The translations under genes and the position numbers were made by a program. Under the pieces are notes generated by a model. That model did no database searches. It was not told the origin of the DNA and saw nothing but the letters and a program-made list of their open reading frames with translations. DNA of 64,000 bases from Thunnus maccoyii. Lineage: Eukaryota > Chordata > Actinopteri > Scombriformes > Scombridae. The DNA lies in NCBI RefSeq assembly GCF_910596095.1, contig NC_056550.1:27085001-27149000 (forward strand), read 5' to 3'. Of this stretch, positions 13,301 to 26,800 are shown piece by piece (position 1 is the stretch's first letter; each line of letters starts with the position of its first letter).

Positions 13301-16300
13301 TGTATCTGCTGCATGGTTATATTAGTGTTTAAATAAAATATTTTATCAGGATATTCCAACATTTGTGATATAAACCTGTCAAACGTTCCCGTAGAGCTGA
13401 ATCAACACCTCTCTGACACAGTCTCAACAAAAGCTGAACATTATTATTATTATTATTATTATTATAAGCTTCACTCATCCTGAGAAGAAACAAAGTCAGC
13501 AGAACTCCCAGAATAGAAGCGGCGGCAGTTTCCAGCCAAGACATCAGAGAAGCTATTGATTATCCGGGATATCTAAGTGAGCCTTGGCAACGAGAGGAAA
13601 GGGAAGCGCTCGGCTACGAAAGCCCTCGCACTCACTCCAATTAAATTAGAGACGAGGCTGAGCTCAGCAGCTTTAGCTCAGCGGCAGCTTTATGTTGCCT
13701 GGAAAAAAAAATTGGAAGATATTGCTAATGTTGTTAGCCAGCAGCTGCTACCTGCCAGAGGCTGATGCAGTCATGTGGAAGAGTGTGGGAACAGGAGAGG
13801 CTGCGCTGTTGTTCCTGTTATGTCTCTCTCCCTCATGTTTTAATGTGGTTGTTGACAGTTAATAGGAAATACTGATGTATATTTAAACGTGCGTCTGTTC
13901 AGTCGGCGCCGCGGCCAGAACGAGCCCTGAAATAATCTGTTTAATAATCAATTTGTTGGCAGAAAACTGAACGTCGCTTTTGATAATAATTTTAGTCAGA
14001 TGTCACATAAATATACAAAGCATCTGCTGTGATTTTTATATTTCCCCAGTTCATATTATTTATTGGAATATCTTGGTGGAGTTGGAGGTTCTGACTTCAT
14101 TTTTTCATTTTCTTGACTAATAAATTAATCATTTGGTCATAAAATAGTGAGAACTTCTTAAAGACACAACTCAAATATATTCCTTTTACAATTATTGTAT
14201 ATAAAACAAAGAGAAGTAGATTGATTGAAAGTTTTAATATGGTTCCATTAAATAAAAGTTACATAAGTTTAATATGTTTACTATGTAAACAAGACACATT
14301 AATAATACATTACATTGGACAAAAACTGGAAACAAATTCACAATACAGACACATTACAACACAATATTATCACAAACAAACAAAAAAAAAAAAATAAAAA
14401 GTCAATAAAACTGACCAGAACAACCGTTTTATATGCATGTTTAATTACAAGCACACTGTTATATGTTTGTTGAGCTCAAAGCTGCTGAATGTGGTCGTTC
14501 AGGAATCAGTTAATTATAATATAGAGAATGTTTGCTGCTTCATTGATTATCAAAGTAGCTGCTGAATCATGTTCTGTTTAATCGACTAGTTAATAAATCA
14601 ACTGATCGTTCAGCTCTACTGTCGTCATCGTAAAATTATCAAAAGGTGGATTAAATCATTAGTTCCGGACAAAAACCAGCACCCATGACCAACGATGTCG
14701 GCGTTTCCCACAGTTGACTCATCCTCTTGGTGGAAATGTCACTGAAATGTCAGGACAGGTTGAAAAACATTTCGTAACAGGTTCCTCAGACTCTCAGATA
14801 AACATGTCATCACAGGTAAATTATCCGGTAGTTCACCTGTTTGGCCTCAGGTGGAACCAGAGCAGATCCGGGTGAACGTGTCCAGACGTGGAGCAGCAGG
14901 GCGGCAGGTGCAGCAGTCAGGCAGGTTTTGTGTCTGAGCCACAGCAGAGAGGGCTGTTAGCTGCCTGAGGCGGGATACAGACGCCGCCGCCGCCACCGCC
15001 ATCCTGACGGTTGAACAGTAAACGCTGTCTGTGTAGCGCTCGTTAGAAGTCAAAAGTGAAAGTTTATCACCAGGCAGTGATTCAATCAATTAAATGTTTT
15101 TAAAAAAAAATGTATGCTTTGATTTATTTGAATGAATAAATGACTGTAAGCGGTCGTTGACGTTTTCCAATCAACATGTTTCAGATGTGATTCAGCTCCG
15201 ACATGTACGGATGGATTTGAGAAGTTGACATAAGGAGGAAAAGAAGTGAAATCCTGCTACTATAGTTTGTTTACGAGGAAGCTTCCTGAAGCTGACCAAT
15301 CAGAACAGAGCGGGCTCATCAGGAGGCGGGCCTTAAAGAGACAGGAAGCTAAAACGGCCTGTTTCAGACAGAGGCTGAACTGAGGGGCTGCATAAAGGAC
15401 CAGCAGAAGATAAATAAGGAGTTTTTAACCCCCAGAATATAAACATAGATGTGTAAATGTGGATGTTATGTCTCCTTTAATGCCGACAGACACACACACA
15501 CCTCTCAGTAGTGATTACAGCAACGATATCTGCCAGTTATATTTAGCCTCAGAAAACAGCTGCACGGTGCAAAAACTTCAGGCAGATTGTTGATTGTTAT
15601 TGAGTCTGAATGTTAGTGAAGGACCTTCACTTTGAATGTCACATAGTAAATCAATTTCTATTGTTTTATATGCAAAATAATAAACACATGAGCACAAAAT
15701 TAACACATGAGCTCGAGACAACATCTATAAACCAGTCGACAGTGTTGCTTCCTTCCTTTGGGATAACGTCCGTTTCTCTCACTTTTTCTCCATTTGGGTT
15801 TCTTGCAGTGTCACGATGTGTCATTTTTTTCTCCATCAAACAGAATCAGCTTTGCTCCATTTCCATGTTAAAGCCTTTTTACAAGCCGCTATTAATTTTT
15901 TAACTAGGTATTCATCCTTTCAAGTCAAGTCAGGACTTCTAAACGTGCTGCTCACGCTACGTTTACTGTGTAGACGCACTGTAAACATTAAAAAGATTGC
16001 TACGTGTGCTGTGACGGTAATTTAACAGTAATTTTAACAAAGAATCAATCGTCTCCACAAACTACATAAAAAAATGTGTTTAACTCAAACAGTTAATGAG
16101 TGATAATGATGATGAGCAGTGATGAGGAGGGTAAATCTGATATTCAGAACATGCTGAAAGATCTTCACTGTCAGTCACTATTGTCACACTTTTAAAAGCT
16201 GATCAAAGTCCGAAATTTACACTCAGATATTCTGTATTTTTATGTGGATCCTTTAGCTTCCACAAAGTGGTTTCTAGTCTTCCTGAGGTCCACAAAACAG

Positions 16301-19300
16301 CAATAAAACAGCAATTTAACTTTAAATTAGTCAAAAAAAGAACAAGAGAAAGCTCAACAAGCCGAATCCACAGATCAGGAAATAAGTGAAACAACGTTGT
16401 GAGGAGCTGACGGGTGATGTGTTGACTGCAGTATTGTTGTTTTTGATTGATGTTGACCTTCTTGATGCATCTGTTTGCCTGACGTCCGCCTCTCTCTCTC
16501 TCTCTCTCTCTCTCTGTGTTTCTGTCCAGGCATTGACTATAAAACCACCACCATTCTTCTGGACGGGAGGAGAGTGAAGCTGGAGCTTTGGTAAGCAAAC
16601 ATCATCACGGCTGAACGTGTAACCTGTTGTTGTTGTTGTTGTCCGGACAACAAAAGAGAGAAACGACCGCTGCTCTTTTTTTTTTTTGTTTTGTTCTGGC
16701 ACTTACTCTCAAATCCCCTCGTCGTTCTAGACCTTAAAGGGTTTGTTCACCCAAATCACAAAGGAACATTTTCTCACATTTAGTTTCTCATTTTATACCA
16801 CAAATACTGTGTATAATTAAATTACTTCAAGCCATGATTTAATTAAATGATTATTAAATACACCTCACAGCAGAGCTCTCATTGGTTATAGACTTAATCA
16901 TATTTATTTACCATATTTTTAGATATTTGTTTGCTCCGTTTTACATCGATGTGACTAAAATTATGTCGGTTAAAGAGTCATGATGTCAATTTCTGTTTCT
17001 TTTTGATTTATTACCCAGTCATCCCACATCCACACATCAAAAACACCACAAACCAAAAAAAAAAAAAAGCAGATTGTTATTGTTTTGATGTCTGATGCAG
17101 CTCAGTGTCGCTTTATCTCAGATTCTCTGCATGTCCTGGTTTGTTTTGTGTGTTAATAGTTGTGAAAAAAAAACACAAAAAAATGTGTGTAATCTTGACG
17201 CTGGTCAGTCGATACGAAGCCGCACTTCAGCAGGTCGATTAGCTGCTGTTAGCGTAGCGAGTCGTGGCCGCAGCATGTGTTTATCTGAAGATGATATTAC
17301 TTTTTTTTTCCATTAACGGCTTAAACGCACAATATGTAATTTCAGCCGCTAGGGGTCTCAATCAAAACAATAACAAAGGACGGAGTGTGAAGTAGCAAGG
17401 GATCATGGGAGTTGTTGTCTTCGTCGTTAAATAACCAGCTTCACCGGGATAGGATTACTCCAGTGTTCATCATTCAGGATGTTTTTATCCGCAGAGGTCT
17501 CCTCCTCTCCAGAACAAACGGACCCGCAGATGATTAAAATCGTTAAAATACTAATCAAAGCTGTTTCACCTAAAAAAATCAATATTTCTCCGACGATGTA
17601 CGGCGACCACCGGACGTCCGGTACGGGCTGTTAGCCGAGCTGCTGCTAACACTTGTTCGGTTTATTTCTCTTATAACTTTAGATCCAGACGTTCGGTCGG
17701 TTTCTACCGGGAGCCGAATTATCCGCAGAGGTCTCCTCCTCTCCCGAAACAAATGTACACGCTGATTAAAATCGTTAAAATACTAATTAAAGCTGTTTCA
17801 CCTAAAAAATCAATATTTCTCCGACGATGTTCGGCGACCACCGGACTTCCTGGAGGGGCTGTTAGCCGAGCTGCTGCTAACGTTTGTCCAGTTTATTTCT
17901 CTGATAACTTAAGATCCAGACGTCCAATGACTAAAATCCTTCTTCCAGCTACAAGATATAGTTAAAAACGACCTAAATTTATCATGAAAATGTGGCTTAA
18001 AACTGAATAAAAGTCATTTTATAACAATTTGTGTGGAACAACCACAACGCCGATGTATTATCTTGTATGTGTGTAAGTTACTCTTTGGTAGACGCCATTG
18101 TAGCGGACAAACACAGCGCCGCCGTATGCATCTTGTGCGTGTTTGCTCTTTGGTAGAGGAGGTATGACGCCATTGACATGCGACCAAATGTAACGGTCCG
18201 TTACTTTGATTAAATGACAGATACAGATAAGTACACAACTCAACAACATATATAACATAGGTCTAGTTGTTTTTAGACATTTTAATGTGGAATAATTACA
18301 GATTATAGCTTTAAATCAAGTAGATATCTTCCAACATAAACGGTCTTTTCAGTATAAAATTCCCTCTTTGTGTTTCCCTGCTGAGCTGCAGTGGAGAGAC
18401 AGTAAAAAAAAGGGGGAATTGACAAAATGACATCTGAAGCCTCATATTCTTATCTTCATATTATCTTCAGACAAACATTTGAATTATTTTTGCACAAAAT
18501 GAGGATTTTGTCCCACATCACCTGCACTGGAAGCACACTGGGAAGGGATCTTTTAATATCCAGTATATTATATTCACATGTGCGACTGACTGTTGTTTTA
18601 AGACTGACCTGAAAAGCTGTGAACTCGTCCTTTAAGGGAGTCGTTTTGTTTTTTTTTGTAAATCTCACTGACCTCCTGGTGAACCAGTCCTTACAAATTC
18701 ATGTTGTTTTAGTCAAACATTGTTCAAACCTACAAATCTTATTTTAAATTCTAGCAAAAATCTCAGAGTTGCCAAAGATACTAAATATGTCAGACTGAAT
18801 GATGTACAAATATCTGCACTTAATGGAAAGATGCAGCCATAAAAAAAAACATGAGTTTGAATATTTAACATGATGAAGCTTTGCTGAAGAACATGATGCA
18901 GAATATATCTGTCAGACAGTGTGAAATAAGATTTTTCCAACCTTTTAAAGCTGCTTAAAGGAGAAAAGGGGGGGGCGGAGGGGGGGTAAAATTTGCATAA
19001 TTCATCACATTAAGCTAATTCGTCAGACACCTCGTAGTGCTGGTGTACAGAGAAGCTGCAGGGTGATGCAGCGTTGTGTTGTGGGTCCTTATCTCCTGCG
19101 TATTGTTACGCGCCTCACCGATAATCTTGCATCAGTAGAGATGCAGCGGATGCATGTAACCGTCAGCGAAGACGCTCCGCAGCGCTAGGCGAGGCTCGCT
19201 CGCTCGGTGGAAGCGGGCCAAAGAATTCAACTCTTCAGGGGGAGAGCCAACGCCTCGTCCTCCCCTCCATGGAGAGAACAGTTAACAGTTTTTTTTTTTT

Positions 19301-22300
19301 ATTTCTGCTGCCTCAGATTTTCCTCCTCTCCTCACTGTCTCATTGTTATTTGACTGTCTAAGGATCTTGCTCCCACTCTTCACCTCGTCCTCGGCTTCCT
19401 CTTCGTTTCTGTCTCCGTAAGAGAGAGAAACTAACAACTTAAAGGATTAGTCTGCTCATTTTCTGTGTTTACTATTGTCAACAAATCTCATACGTAGAGC
19501 CGAACAACGATCTGATCTACTAACAAGTATCATGTGTGTATCTAAAGCCTGATATATGTTATTCCTCTGTGCTGTAGATCTCTGTCGTTGCTCTAAAACT
19601 ATTAAAAACACATCAATTAGTTTGATTTAATCACACACACGAGCCAGAAATACTCACTAGAGCAGCAATCTGCCACTAAAAATAGTCCCCAACAGATGCA
19701 CTATTTCCTTTTTTTTTGGGTAACGTTTGCTAAAAATATCAGCTCAGCTGTTTTTAGGAAATTATTCAGTGGTTTTTAAAAGGTTTTATGCCTTCAGTAG
19801 GAACCAGTGGGCTAATATCTCATAACTATGTGCGCAAGAAGGACACAAGTTGCGTCAAAATTCGTATCTTATGTGTCTTAAACCAGCAGTCAGGTGTCCA
19901 TAGCAACAGTGAAAGAGGTTTTCCTCGCTGTAATCATTCCTCCTGTTCATACTGGATATTAAAAGATCCTTCAAATGTGTTTTCAATGGAAGTGATGGAG
20001 GATAAAAATCCACAGTTTTGTCATTTAAAAAAGTCTGTGTGAAGCTTCTATGAGGCTTCAGCAGTCTGACACATTTACAGTCTAAAATATTTTGCTTTAA
20101 AATGACTTGATGATGGAAATAATTAGAGTTATAAAGGAAACTGGCTGTGAAGTAGCAGAAGTTGTGAAATTTTTACTTCCTTTTTATATGTTTTTACGCC
20201 TGTTTTTTTAAACAGCTGTTTATAATATTTTGGAGTTAAGAAGCATCAGGTCACAACATCGTTATCTAAAGTTAATTCTCTTTGTGAAAACTGAAACTAT
20301 GGGATGTATTCTGGTCCTGCAGAGCTGAACGTGTGTGACGAGACAAAAACCGAATCTCTAAAAGTCTTTTAAAAGAGCAGCATTAAAGTTTGATCACCGC
20401 TGCCTCTGATAAAACTGAATCAGCTGTTTTTTAGATGAAAGAATGAGATCAGTGTTTTGTCCTTGATGCTAAAACCTATAATATTACAGTTTAATTTATC
20501 CATATTTAACATACTGTAAGATTTTAGAGGGCAGTACTTTTCCAACTGATCTGTATAAAACGTTGCTGCTGCAGAAACAGTTTTTACTTTTTAAACTGCA
20601 GTTAATGAATATTTTTGACCTTCTTTAAATCTCTACATTAGTTTTTAAAGTTGAGATATAAGAATGCAGATTTACCTTAATTCATAAAATCATAATTATC
20701 CTGCTAGACAGGCTAAAAATCTTCATCTTCCTTTGTATAAAACATCACGTGTTCAGTTTAAATATCAGATATTGAAGATTTATCTTGTTGAATAAAACTG
20801 TACATCTAATAAATAGATTTAGAGAATATCCTGCTGTCACAAACATCTGACGTTTATCCGCTTTACTCCGTTTTACTTCTGCTGTCGACTCTACAGTGTT
20901 GTTACCTTCGCCTCCACCTTACAGTTAATTTTGTACATATTTTTAATCTTAGATAACCGTTAGCCAGTCACTCAGTGTAGCACCAGTGCTGATTTTCACA
21001 GCTTTAAGTCCTTACAGCTTCTTTTTGACACTCTGTGCTTGGAAACGCTGTCAGAACTGATGTATGAAAGCGAGCAGTAAATCTCCGACCTCACTGCTGG
21101 ATTAAGGGGTTTAAACTGTACGTTTCCAGCTACATCTTCAACTACGAAGGTGAGTAACGTTAATGTAAAAACTGGACTTTTGGGTTATTTCTGCATCGGC
21201 ACACACCAGTCAAAGTATGAGAACCAGAGATGAGCAGTTCAACAGTTTATTGTCTTTTCCACAGGTTTACAATGAATAGTTGACTGTCAGATGTTGCTGA
21301 TGATGATTTAAAGGCTAAAAAATGAAACAATAAGCAAACAAAGTTACTCCAGTAATCTTAATCAAAATGATTATCGGTACACAAACGGCACTTTAATACT
21401 TTAAGTCTTAACTCAAACTCGTTCGGCTTATAAAGAAACTACAATAACTATAACAAATGTCCACAACTTACTGCGTCTGATGCACAGTCAACAGGAGACG
21501 GAAGCTAACGCGCACAGCTCACCGTGCTGCAGCAGACAACAGGAAGAGACGGAGCCAGGCCTCTTATCGGTTCAGGTGTGGCTGGTTAGATGGCGTCCCG
21601 CCCTCCCAGTTAACGTAACTCAAACGTTCACCAGCGTCGTTCTCACGGAGGAGTAAAGAAGGACTGAGCTGAGCGCCCGGCGAGGCTAGCTGAGCGGCTA
21701 ACCCGGTTATTTAAAGAGTTGACAGCAGGTTGACAGGAAGTGACCAGACGTGCAGTTTGTAAAACGTCATGGTGGAGAATAACCATCAGTCCCAGTAACT
21801 GTTGTTCATGATGTTAATACAACAAAACTCTAATCTAATTTTACACTGATTTTATGGTGCAATTTTATATTCTAATTCTAATATTTAAAATGTTTTTGTG
21901 ATTTTGTATGTTTGTGTTTTATGTTTTTCATATAAATTATTACAAGTTTCTACCAAACTCTCACATGTACTTTTTATATTTCATTCATGTGTTTTGTCTT
22001 CATGTGTGAAACAAATTAAACCGAACTGACTCTGTTTGTCTCTGTCCACCTCTTCTTCTCCTTCTCCTCCTCCTCCTCCTCCTCCTCCTCCTCCTCCTCC
22101 TCTGCAGGGACACCTCGGGTCAGGGCAGGTTCTGCACCATCTTCCGCTCATATTCCCGCGGCGCTCAGGTCAGAGAATAGAATAAAACAGAATAAAATAG
22201 AAACAAATCCAGTCTGTAAGAAGTCAAACCTGCTAATCTAAAGGTTGTGTTGACTGTATTAAACTTTAATACTCTGAGAGTTAAAGTTAATTTTGTGCGT

Positions 22301-22547
22301 CTCTTCTTCAGGGGATCCTGCTGGTCTATGACATCACCAACCGGTGGTCGTTTGACGGCATCGACAGGTGGATCAGAGAGATCGACGAGGTGAGTTTAAC
22401 GGACGGATGGATGGATGGATGGATAGATGGATGGGTCGTGTTACGTTGAAAGACGAGGCAATTATGTATTCATAAGATAAGACATTCATACAAAAGAGTG
22501 AATGAACAGTAGAAAATCAGTAACATAACTAAAGACACACAAACATG

Positions 22548-22582
<35 letters not shown>

Positions 22583-23661
22583 CTAATTAAAAGTTCAATT
22601 AAATAAAAAATGTCTTCTGCTCAGTTCACTGAACGCTCTGTCGCCAGTTTAAGGTTGTGGATTTGGAGGAAATACCTCTATATAATATCTATATAAGCTG
22701 GAGCCAGACCAGTCAGTGCTCTGTAGACCAGTAGTCGGTCCTGTACTGAACAGGAAGTCAGTGGAATTGTTTGAGCGTTGTGGTGACACAGTTAAACATT
22801 CAGGTCCCGGTCAGGATACAGCAGCTGACGCCGTCGTGCAGCTTTTACAGGACGACCAGTGAAAAAAACAAAAGCATGGATGAGTGTTTGTGACTGTGAG
22901 ATGGAAAGAAAAGAATGTTTGAAACATTTCTGAGGCTGACTGATGTGTCGAATAGAAATTCAGGTCAGCATCAGAAATAACTGGCAGGCATGTTGCTGCT
23001 ACGCTAGCGAGCGTCTCCCGGTGTGTCTCTACACGAGTCTGTCGGTGTCAGTCAGCGCTAAACGTGTTAGCTCAGGTTCTGAAGGCTTGTGCAACCTGTT
23101 TTTTTTTTCTGCCGCCGAGGAAATAAACTCATGACGAGAGAAAACGAGTCCGAAGGCGACTTCTGACGTCTTGACAGGAAAGAACGACGAGAATCACTGA
23201 ATCACAGACGAGGAGGAGCTCAAAACAGACTGAAAAATGTGGCAGAGAAGATACAGATTCATGTTTTCACTGCTCTAATGGAAGAGAGAAAAGACTCGAA
23301 GGATGACAACGACTCCTCACTATCTCTGGGAAACTTTCCCAACAGGACGTCTGTTGTAAAAGGTGGTCCTCTTATATTCGGGCCAATACACGTTGACGAG
23401 ATTTGAAACCATCTCATTAACTTGTAGATGGATTGTTGAATCCTAAGAGTAACAAGGAGTCAAAAACTGCTGTAGAATAAAAAAAAAACAATTGTAATTT
23501 GCTTGTTTTTTGGCTGTTTTTGCTGTTTTTATTGCTGCAACGATCCAGCTGGATCTTCTAATGATCCTGCAGGGATCAATAAAGCCTCAGTGATTAGAAA
23601 ACACTCCTGTTCCATAAAACAGGAACAAAAGTTCAATACAAGTGAATCACTAAAGCAACCT

Positions 23662-23697
<36 letters not shown>

Positions 23698-23698
23698 C

Positions 23699-23729
<31 letters not shown>

Positions 23730-23781
23730 CTCATCATCTCCTTCCGCTTGAGGATGAGGATGTCCGCTTTGTCTGCCTGCC

Positions 23782-23813
<32 letters not shown>

Positions 23814-26800
23814 TGTGTGTGTGTCTGCCTGTGTGTGTGTGTGTCTGCCTGTGTGTGTGTGTGTGTGTGTGTGGTTTTATTTTTGGCCTGTGGAATGTAT
23901 GCTTTAGTTTGGCCTTTCCTGCTCCACCTCCACGGACGTGGTGCGGTCGACCGCTGTTAAAGACAGAAGTAAAGCAGAGATGGAGGGATGAAAAAAAAAA
24001 CGTCTGCAGGATGAAACTTAAACGCTGTAAAAAAAGATGTTGAAGGACGGATCGCTGTTTATTCTTTTATGTACTTTATATTCTACCACCCTGAACTGTG
24101 TTGTCTCAGTGAAACTAATGATTATGCAGTTTTTTTTCTATTCATCAGTCTATAAATTTGCTCCTCACGTTTCACGGCAACATATTAAAGTTGTAAATTG
24201 TCCAATTAACAATCCAAAATATTCAATTTACAACAATACAACACTGAGAAAAGTAACAAATCACCACTTATGAGAATCTGGGAACAGAAAATATTTGATA
24301 TTTTTGCTTAATAATAAATGAGTTAATCAATGATTTGTTTTCATCAGTGATTGAATCGTATCGTGGATCAATCAACAGCCATCGATTCCTCGTCAGCAGG
24401 AACACAAGGAATCTTTTCAGCGCTGATCCAGAATGAAAACCTGCAGAATAATTCATTTAAGATAACAAAGATTGTTTTTGAGCAAAAATAAGCAAACGCA
24501 CGATACATGAAAACAACCTAAAATGACCTCAAACATGCTGGAAGAAATGTTTAGTAGATTTTAGTAGAACTGTTGAAACATTTCAAAACAAAGAGTTTGT
24601 TGGAAAACTCGACAGGATTAAAACACACACAGCCAATAAAATGCAAGATTCAATGTGGAGCAAAAATGACAATAAACACAATAAATACAATGGTTAATGT
24701 TTTTCTCTCTGCAGCTGAGCAGCTAATTAGCATCTAGCTGCTAACTGACGTTAGCGATGACTGTTTGTTATCATCAGGTTTTGATGATGTGGACAGAAGC
24801 TGTTTCATTCTCTGTTGAAAACAGGAAGGTTTCAGGCCTCATATTACAATAACTGAGCATTAAATATTTTATATATTTTATTTTATTTAAACATTGGACA
24901 TCTTAAATGTTGTTTTCATTTAAGACCAGGGGAAAAAGTTCCTTGCTGTTTCTGGCTGATCCTAATAATGATCTGATCCGTGACTTAAATCCGTGATACG
25001 ATCCGAACCGTGAGTTTTGTGTTCATGTTAACACCCCTACTGTTAACATGTCAGCTTTTGTATGTCGTGCACATAGATGAGAGTGTGTAAGTCATGTATT
25101 TGATACATGCAGTAATACTTTCTGATGTGAACCTTCACTTTTAGATCTGTGAATGTTTTTAATGTTCAGCACTGATCTGTTCCTGTATCACATTATAAAC
25201 TTTGTGCTATTTTATATATTTCTGTATACTAAGAAAATATATAGGAAACACGTGTAAATCATGTGATATCTTGTCTGTTTTTGATGAGAACATAAATCTG
25301 TTGTCACAATAGAACAATACTATAAATCTTAATGTCACATTGTTGGTAAAATCACACATCTGATCCAGTCCATGGCTAAAATGAGCTCTTCTTTGTTTAG
25401 AGACAATATGTAGATGCTAAATGTCATTAAAGAAGCAGCCTTTACACCACTCAAGCAAATTGTTTTATTGGCATATAAAATTGCCCCCCCACCCATCAGG
25501 TGGGACAATGATATAGTTTGATGCGTCATGTTGGTTTTCCTCTCGTCCTCCCAAATTTTTTGAGTCGCCAGCATAAACAAACAAATACATAAATAAATAA
25601 CTGGTGAGGCCTCTTTGACCTCAACTTCACCGAATATCTTTTGACACTCAAACATAAAACTTAGAAGCAGCATCTCTCGGTGTGGTCCTGCTCGTTACTG
25701 CCGTTAACACTACAGCTACTTCTTTTACTGTATGACTAACTCATACAGTTACTGCTGTTTTTGCTACTAACGAGTGTCTGATCTCATTATAATCAATCAC
25801 CTCTTGTGCTGAAACGATCATTAGATGAACAGATTAGTCAGCTGACAGAAAATAAATCAACAACATTTTAGATAATCAGTCATCAATCATAATTAGCACC
25901 GTTGGTACAGGTCAGTGAGACTGACAAGCTGATAAAACAAATGTAAAAACAGCTTGAGACTAATGATTATTGTCATTATTGATTATTTTGTCCATTAATC
26001 GATTGATTGTTTTAGTAAAGACTTGTAGTGAGCTGCAGTTCAACCCTCACATCATGTTTTATTTCTCAACAAATGCAGATAAAAGCACAGAGAGCTTAAA
26101 GTCTGTAAACATGTTCAGTATTTGCCGCCGCCGTCGGTATGAGAGCGACCTCGGCGGAGAGGAGAGACGGCGCGTGGAGAGGCTGATGCGTGGTGACAGT
26201 CGGGATGAGAGAGGTCGGCCTCTCGCTGCCGTAACGTTTCATTCGCTTTGTCAGAACAGATGAGGATGAATTAAAGAGAGGCCGAGAGGCCGAGCGAGAC
26301 ACACGCCGCTCCCACAAGCTCCTTGAATTAATAACGAGCCTCCGCTGGTCACTTTGTATGAAGGTAACGAGCCTCAGACAGGAAGTTGTGGTACCAACAG
26401 GTTCACTCTGAAGAGGCGCGTCACAGTGATTCAGGAGAATCTGTGGCTTTTATTGGTTTTCTCGTACAAAAGAATTTTCTGAATTTTACGAGTTCAAGCC
26501 GTCGTATGAGTCTGAATTTCTTCACAAGAGGAGAAACATTTGTTTAAATTAGTCATAATGTCAAAATGAATCAAAATAAAACCAGTTTATTATCATATAT
26601 GACTCAGAAAACCATTAAAGCATCACATCTGAGAGGCTGAAAACAGCAATTTTCTGGCATTTTGGCTTAAAAAAATATTAAATCAACTATTAAAATAGAT
26701 TAATTTTCTGTCAATCAACTAATAGTTTCAACTCTAGTGTCAGTTAGCTATCGCTGCAACTATCGATTATTTTCTTGATTAATTCATTTTGGTCTATAAA

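Larger units (their letters stand above)
6631..16529 (+). other. RAB40C intron after coding exon 1 (9.9 kb)
   Basis: No gene is seen inside. Contents in order: a (CT)n run at 7351-7384; family C repeats at 7770-8035, 11430-11640, 12192-12440 and 14095-14210; a dispersed repeat at 8636-8762 with a second copy at 16256-16390; a unique block at about 8820-9440; a TAGGGCTGCA-type element at 9833-10577; a unique block at 11040-11120; a C-rich run at 12856-12882; a (TTA)n run at 13441-13465; and unique AT-rich sequence to the acceptor at 16529. Confidence 0.8.
16591..22107 (+). other. RAB40C intron after coding exon 2 (5.5 kb)
   Basis: No gene is seen. It holds a dispersed repeat with an internal duplication (17325-18310), foldback family D fragments (18300-18650 and 19868-20090), a unique CpG-containing block at about 18960-19290 that could be regulatory, a family A fragment at 19440-19620, and mostly unique AT-rich sequence from 20.1 to 22.0 kb, ending in a (CTT/CTC)n tract. 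Confidence 0.75.

Noticed and set aside
16203..16702. Minus-strand frames of 131 and 123 codons around RAB40C exon 2
   Set aside because: They overlap the (TC)n tract and the antisense of a real exon, and no domain is visible.
23503..24043. Cys/Val-rich frames of 82-125 codons
   Set aside because: They are direct translations of the (TG)n minisatellite.
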